From: Clostridia bacterium
Lineage (GTDB): Bacteria; Bacillota; Clostridia; Oscillospirales; CAG-272
Length of the DNA stretch: 56,938 nt
Direction: 5' to 3'
Assembly (NCBI GenBank): GCA_017451915.1
Contig: JAFTNJ010000017.1
Span: 1-56,938 of the forward strand
Shown here: positions 53,685 through 56,938 of the stretch, one piece after another
Position numbering within the stretch: position 1 is the first letter of the stretch
How the letters are laid out: each line of letters opens with the position of its first letter
Translations under genes and position numbers: made by a program
The notes under the pieces: generated by a model
What the model was told of the DNA's origin: nothing
The model's database searches: none
The model's input: the letters and a program-made list of their open reading frames with translations, nothing else

Positions 53685-54133
53685 AGCTGTTTGTGATCAA
53701 CGGTCCCAACCTGAATTTTCTTGGAATTCGGGAGCCGGGACATTACGGAACCACCACCTACGCCGATCTTTGCCACATGATCGAGACCCATTGCAAGGAG
53801 AAGGGAATTCAGGTCACCTGCCTGCAATCCAATCATGAGGGAGACCTGGTGGACTATATTCAAAGAGCCTATTATGAGGGCGTGGACGGCATCGTCATCA
53901 ATCCCGGTGCCTATACCCATACCAGCATTGCGCTCCTGGACGCCGTTAAGTCGGTGTCCCTGCCCACGGTTGAGGTGCATATCTCCAAGGTGGAGGAGCG
54001 GGAGGCCTTTCGACAGGTCAGTTATATTCGCGCCGCCTGTCAAGCCACCATTACCGGGCACGGCGTTGCGGGATATTTGGAGGCGATTGATTTTTTAGCA
54101 GAACATCATCACGAAAAGGGAGGAACACAATGA
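53681..54133 (+). CDS. aroQ: Type II 3-dehydroquinate dehydratase
   Basis: A 150-residue AroQ-type enzyme with INGPNLNFLG, the TYADLCH start of the substrate loop, SNHEGDLVDYIQ, INPGAYTHTSIALLDA and EVHISK. It dehydrates 3-dehydroquinate to 3-dehydroshikimate. The ATG at 53681 overlaps the preceding stop in ATGA and the next gene overlaps its stop in the same way. Confidence 0.95.
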   Translation: MKLFVINGPNLNFLGIREPGHYGTTTYADLCHMIETHCKEKGIQVTCLQSNHEGDLVDYIQRAYYEGVDGIVINPGAYTHTSIALLDAVKSVSLPTVEVHISKVEEREAFRQVSYIRAACQATITGHGVAGYLEAIDFLAEHHHEKGGTQ

Positions 54134-55236
54134 AAAAGCTTGGATTTGGCACCATGCGGTTACCGCTGTTGAACCCGGAGGATAATAAATCTGTGGATCT
54201 GGAGCAATTCAAGGCCATGGTTGATGCCTACCTGGAGGCGGGATTTACTTATTTTGATACGGCATATATGTATCACTCCTATCAAAGCGAGATCTTTGTA
54301 AGAGAGGGACTGGTCAAGCGGCATCCCAGAGAATCCTTCCTTTTGGCCGACAAGCTCCCCAGTATGCAGCTCAAGGCCGAGGGCGACCAGGAGCGCATTT
54401 TTGCCGAGCAGCTGGAAAAGTGCGGCGTAGACTATTTCGATTATTATCTGATTCACTGTCTGGACGTGGAGAACTACGAAAAGGCTAAGCGCTTTGATAG
54501 CTTCGCCTTTGTTTCCAAGCTGAAGGAGGAGGGGAAGGTGCGCAAAATGGGCTTTTCCTTCCACGATACTGCCGAGGTCCTGGACGGGATCCTGCAGGAT
54601 CATCCCGAGGTGGATTTCGTTCAGATCCAGTTGAACTACATGGATTGGGAAAGTGAGAGCATCCAGTCCCGCAAGTGCTACGAGGTTTGTCTCAAGCACG
54701 GAAAGGATATCATCGTTATGGAGCCGGTCAAGGGCGGTATGCTTGCCAACGTGCCGGCACGTGTGACCGAGCTGATGGCGGGAGCGCATCCCGATTGGTC
54801 GCCGGCATCCTGGGCCATTCGCTTTGCCGCGGGATGCAAGAACGTGATCATGGTGCTCTCGGGGATGTCCAACATGGAGCAGCTGCAGGACAACATGAGC
54901 TATATGAGTGATTTTGTTCCCTTAAAGGAGGCGGAGATTGACCTCCTTTGGAAGGCGGTACAGATCATTCACGAGGATATTGCCGTTGCCTGCACGGCCT
55001 GCCGCTATTGCGTGGAGGGCTGTCCCAAGCAGATCGAGATACCCAAATATTTTGCTCTTTACAACGCTCTGCGCACCAGTGCGGATCCCTCTGCGCTGAA
55101 GGCCGAATACACCGAGGCGATTCAAAGCTACGGCAAGGCCTCAGATTGCATTGGATGCCGGAAATGCGTCAAGGCCTGCCCCCAGCACATTCGTATTCCC
55201 GCCGCCCTCAAGCAGGTGGCAAAGGTGTTTGAATGA
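54130..55236 (+). CDS. Aldo/keto reductase with two C-terminal [4Fe-4S] motifs
   Basis: A 368-residue fusion. The aldo/keto reductase barrel has Asp43, Tyr46/48, Lys75 and His109 of the catalytic tetrad. The C-terminal part carries two 4Fe-4S clusters: Cys288, 291, 294, 298 (CTACRYCVEGC) and Cys340, 343, 346, 350. Such proteins are common in clostridia and reduce carbonyl groups with electrons from ferredoxin-like chains, but the substrate is unknown. It overlaps aroQ by four bases (ATGA) and ends the operon, which hints at a reaction linked to aromatic biosynthesis or its intermediates; this is context only. Confidence 0.87.
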   Translation: MKKLGFGTMRLPLLNPEDNKSVDLEQFKAMVDAYLEAGFTYFDTAYMYHSYQSEIFVREGLVKRHPRESFLLADKLPSMQLKAEGDQERIFAEQLEKCGVDYFDYYLIHCLDVENYEKAKRFDSFAFVSKLKEEGKVRKMGFSFHDTAEVLDGILQDHPEVDFVQIQLNYMDWESESIQSRKCYEVCLKHGKDIIVMEPVKGGMLANVPARVTELMAGAHPDWSPASWAIRFAAGCKNVIMVLSGMSNMEQLQDNMSYMSDFVPLKEAEIDLLWKAVQIIHEDIAVACTACRYCVEGCPKQIEIPKYFALYNALRTSADPSALKAEYTEAIQSYGKASDCIGCRKCVKACPQHIRIPAALKQVAKVFE

Positions 55237-55258
55237 TTCTTTTATTTCCTTTTTAACT

Positions 55259-55305
55259 AAAAAACGCTCGCGCCGAATGGTTTGTTCATTCGGGCGAGCG
55301 TTTTT
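55259..55305 (+). terminator. Terminator of the second aromatic operon
   Basis: A near-perfect stem of A/T and G/C tracts (AAAACGCTCGC paired with GCGAGCGTTTT, extended by CCGAATG/CATTCGG after one mismatch) with a T-rich end. Confidence 0.9.
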
Positions 55306-55319
55306 CTTGTATTTCGAAA

Positions 55320-55335
55320 ACCACCGGCTGGTGGT
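55320..55335. repeat. Small hairpin of the window-start family
   Basis: ACCACC-GGCT-GGTGGT followed by CATGACTTTTGATTTT. The sequence resembles the fourth hairpin of the 16-136 array, which is also followed by TTTTGATT. Confidence 0.5.
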
Positions 55336-55404
55336 CATGACTTTTGATTTTGCTGATGTGAAGGAGTAAAGCGTTGCTTTATCTGTTTCACAATGAATTG
55401 ATAA

Positions 55405-55432
55405 TTGAAAAATCGAAAAATTATGCTACAAT
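55405..55432 (+). promoter_or_regulatory. Promoter of the XRE-family gene
   Basis: TTGAAA (55405-55410), 16 bases, TACAAT (55427-55432) with TGC as extended -10. Confidence 0.65.
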
Positions 55433-55472
55433 AAAGCTGTAAGCTTACAAAATACATGTTTGGAGGTACGAT

Positions 55473-56579
55473 ATGAACATTAAAATAGGCGCGATCATTA
55501 AAAAACTTCGCGCAGAAAATAACATCACACAAGACACTCTTGCCACTGCCATAGGGGTGACACCCCAAGCCATATCTCGCTGGGAGTCGGAAGGCGGTTA
55601 TCCCGATATTGAACTCCTGCCTGTACTGGCTGATTTCTTCTCGGTCAGCACAGATGAACTTCTCGGATATAAATTGTCTGAAAGGGAACAAGAGCTTGCC
55701 AACATTAAGAAGGAGATGGAACGCCTTGCAGAAGTTGGTTCTGTTGAAGAGCGAGTAGCTTATGCAAGAAATGCGTTTGCCCACTATCCAAACGATTATG
55801 AGATTCGAAATCATCTTGCGGTGTGCCTGTATTTTGTATGGGAGGAAACGCACGACGAGGCGCTTTTCAAGGAGGTCGAATCGCTGCTTGGCTCGGTAGC
55901 CAACGATTGTAACGATGAGAATATACGGTACGACGCCATCAATACTCTTATCACACTGTATGGAGAAGTCAAACAGTCTGAAAAAGCAAAAGAGTGGGTG
56001 AATCGTTTGGCACCCATGAAATACTGCCGCGAAATTGCACTGTCTAACGGAATTGGTGACGGAAAAACCAAATTCTATATTCAGGATGAAATCGACAAAC
56101 TGGTGGCGAGGCTCGGCAGTGCCATTCAGACACTCGTGTTGCATGAAGAGCTTCCGAATGACTCCTCTACATGGAATGATAAAATAGAAATGCTTCGTAT
56201 TTCCAACCAACTATTTTACACAATCTATGGCGACGATCTTATGTACCATCACAGCCAACTATCCTTCAATTATTGGATCATTTCCACCTATCAAATGTCG
56301 CTGGGAAAAACAGAGGATGCTTTGGATTCGCTTGAAAAAATGTGCGATCATGCCGTAGATTGCGATATATCCTATCAAAAGGATCGCGGCAGGAATTTCA
56401 CATCCTTCTTGGTTGATACTCAAATCTATCCCGAAAAAAGCAAGGATTTCCATGAACTCACAGAGCACACGCAGTGTTACTATAGGCTGGATCGCTTACA
56501 GAGTGTTCGCTATGACTGTATCCGTCAAGATCCTCGTTTCGTTTCCATTGTTGAAAAATTGAACCAATACGCCAAATGA
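55473..56579 (+). CDS. XRE-family transcriptional regulator with a long C-terminal sensor region
   Basis: A 368-residue protein. Residues 1-65 are an XRE helix-turn-helix (LRAENNITQDTLATAIGVTPQAISRWE is the core, given here in position only). The rest is mainly helical with TPR-like repeats (e.g. ERVAYARNAFAHYPNDYEIRNHLA), so it may bind a peptide or act as a scaffold. GGAGG precedes the ATG. Composition is lower in GC than the neighbouring operon. Target unknown. Confidence 0.85.
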   Translation: MNIKIGAIIKKLRAENNITQDTLATAIGVTPQAISRWESEGGYPDIELLPVLADFFSVSTDELLGYKLSEREQELANIKKEMERLAEVGSVEERVAYARNAFAHYPNDYEIRNHLAVCLYFVWEETHDEALFKEVESLLGSVANDCNDENIRYDAINTLITLYGEVKQSEKAKEWVNRLAPMKYCREIALSNGIGDGKTKFYIQDEIDKLVARLGSAIQTLVLHEELPNDSSTWNDKIEMLRISNQLFYTIYGDDLMYHHSQLSFNYWIISTYQMSLGKTEDALDSLEKMCDHAVDCDISYQKDRGRNFTSFLVDTQIYPEKSKDFHELTEHTQCYYRLDRLQSVRYDCIRQDPRFVSIVEKLNQYAK

Positions 56580-56588
56580 TTTATCCTT

Positions 56589-56610
56589 GCCCCGCCTTGT
56601 GCGGGGCTTT
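56589..56610 (+). terminator. Hairpin after the XRE gene, likely terminator
   Basis: GCCCCGC (56589-56595) pairs with GCGGGGC (56601-56607), five-base loop, followed by TTTGCTTT. A second small hairpin TGCC-TTTA-GGCA follows at 56618-56629. Confidence 0.7.
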
Positions 56611-56656
56611 GCTTTAATGCCTTTAGGCAGTGGAGCGCTTGACGCGAAACAGACAA

Positions 56657-56675
56657 CCACCCGCTATGCGGGTGG
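56657..56675. repeat. Small hairpin CCACCCGC-TAT-GCGGGTGG
   Basis: A perfect 8-bp stem in the same region as the other small hairpins, with the same type of loop. It belongs to the small-hairpin family seen at 16-136 and 55320-55335. Confidence 0.55.
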
Positions 56676-56717
56676 GCGACAAAGGTATTACCATTGTTTT
56701 GGACATCGATGTAACAT

Positions 56718-56835
56718 AAGCCTTCTCCTGTGGGAGAAGGGGGACCACCATAGGTGGTGGATGAGGAGTTACTTTAGAATTAGAACACCTCATCCGTCAG
56801 CCTTCGGCTGCCACCTTCCCCCGCTGGGGAAGGCT
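56718..56835. repeat. MITE-like dispersed repeat, second copy type
   Basis: A palindromic element with four successive stems: CCTTCTCC/GGAGAAGG, CCACCA/TGGTGG, CAGCC/GGCTG and CCTTCCCC/GGGGAAGG. The ends read AAGCCTTC and GAAGGCTT, so they are inverted. It resembles the element at 48896-49026. No real ORF is inside it. Confidence 0.7.
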
Positions 56836-56938
56836 TACTGTTGTTTGCACTCTCGATTATGGAGGGGGAGTTTGCTCAAAGCTTTTGCAAAGCAAAAGCC
56901 GGCAGCTTGAGCCGCTGGCCAGTCCTATTGGGCTTTTA
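56836..56938. repeat. Partial region at the window end with a further hairpin
   Basis: GCTTTTGC-AAA-GCAAAAGC (56881-56899) inside a longer imperfect inverted repeat with GCTCAA (56874-56879) and TTGAGC (about 56907-56912). It is cut by the end of the window and holds no gene I can see. Confidence 0.45.

Noticed and set aside
56587-56910. A 107-codon frame downstream of the XRE regulator
   Set aside because: It lies over several hairpins and the MITE-like repeat, has low-complexity Arg/Trp-rich composition and no ribosome site.

Overview
The window (56.9 kb, moderately GC-rich with AT-rich intergenic gaps) looks like a chromosomal segment of an anaerobic, low-branching Firmicute (class Clostridia, probably a gut-associated Oscillospirales- or Christensenellales-like lineage). 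The evidence is a Spo0A and a GerW/YtfJ sporulation protein, the typical clostridial order lon-engB-M50 protease-scpA-scpB-DUF2953-gerW-dacF-rluB, an anaerobic sulfatase-maturating radical SAM enzyme, L-fucose isomerase, several AraC regulators, and near-consensus SigA promoters (TTGACA-17-TATAAT) with strong Shine-Dalgarno sites. No tRNA, rRNA, CRISPR array, phage or transposase gene was seen.

Layout. 1-146: an array of small hairpins. 147-3961 (minus): a surface esterase lipoprotein and a PIIB-type P-type ATPase. 4038-6730 (plus): a sulfatase and its maturase in one operon. 6774-9608: L-fucose isomerase and a divergent AraC regulator. 9652-13876 (minus): a PIIA-type calcium ATPase followed by cardiolipin synthase. 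14089-20303 (plus): an operon of acyl-CoA synthetase, pheA (chorismate mutase-prephenate dehydratase), aroA, tyrA and DAHP synthase. 20318-23673 (plus): a probable metal-linked ABC system made of a Cys-motif small membrane protein, an ATPase, an FtsX-type permease with a His/Glu-rich loop, and a lipoprotein resembling DUF3299. 23672-36030 (minus): a metallo-beta-lactamase-fold protein, Spo0A, then the conserved chromosome-segregation/sporulation/cell-wall block ending at lon. 36180-41276 (plus): uvrB-uvrA. 41285-48795: a PocR/AraC regulator divergent from an orphan solute-binding lipoprotein, a cupin isomerase-like protein and a GHL6-type glycoside hydrolase, then a separate two-gene phosphodiesterase operon. 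48896-50007: a dispersed repeat, an AT-rich segment and a small lipoprotein. 49948-55305 (plus): a second aromatic operon of a chorismate mutase-AroB fusion, aroC, an AroE-AroK fusion, aroQ and a ferredoxin-type aldo/keto reductase. 55405-56938: an XRE regulator followed by clustered hairpin and MITE-like repeats.

Together the two aromatic operons encode every step from DAHP to prephenate, phenylpyruvate and 4-hydroxyphenylpyruvate (DAHP synthase, AroB, AroQ, AroE, AroK, AroA, AroC, chorismate mutase twice, prephenate dehydratase, prephenate dehydrogenase). The most unusual observations are a Spo0A whose phosphoacceptor aspartate is replaced by glutamate, two paralogous chorismate mutase domains fused to different partner enzymes in separate operons, the metal-linked ABC operon with a 15-bp palindrome next to its promoter, an inverted repeat that would sequester the dacF ribosome-binding site, and three neighbouring proteins (ScpA, DUF2953, GerW) that all carry lysine/arginine-rich low-complexity segments. 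All function calls come from reading the sequence and recalling family motifs; no database search was run.
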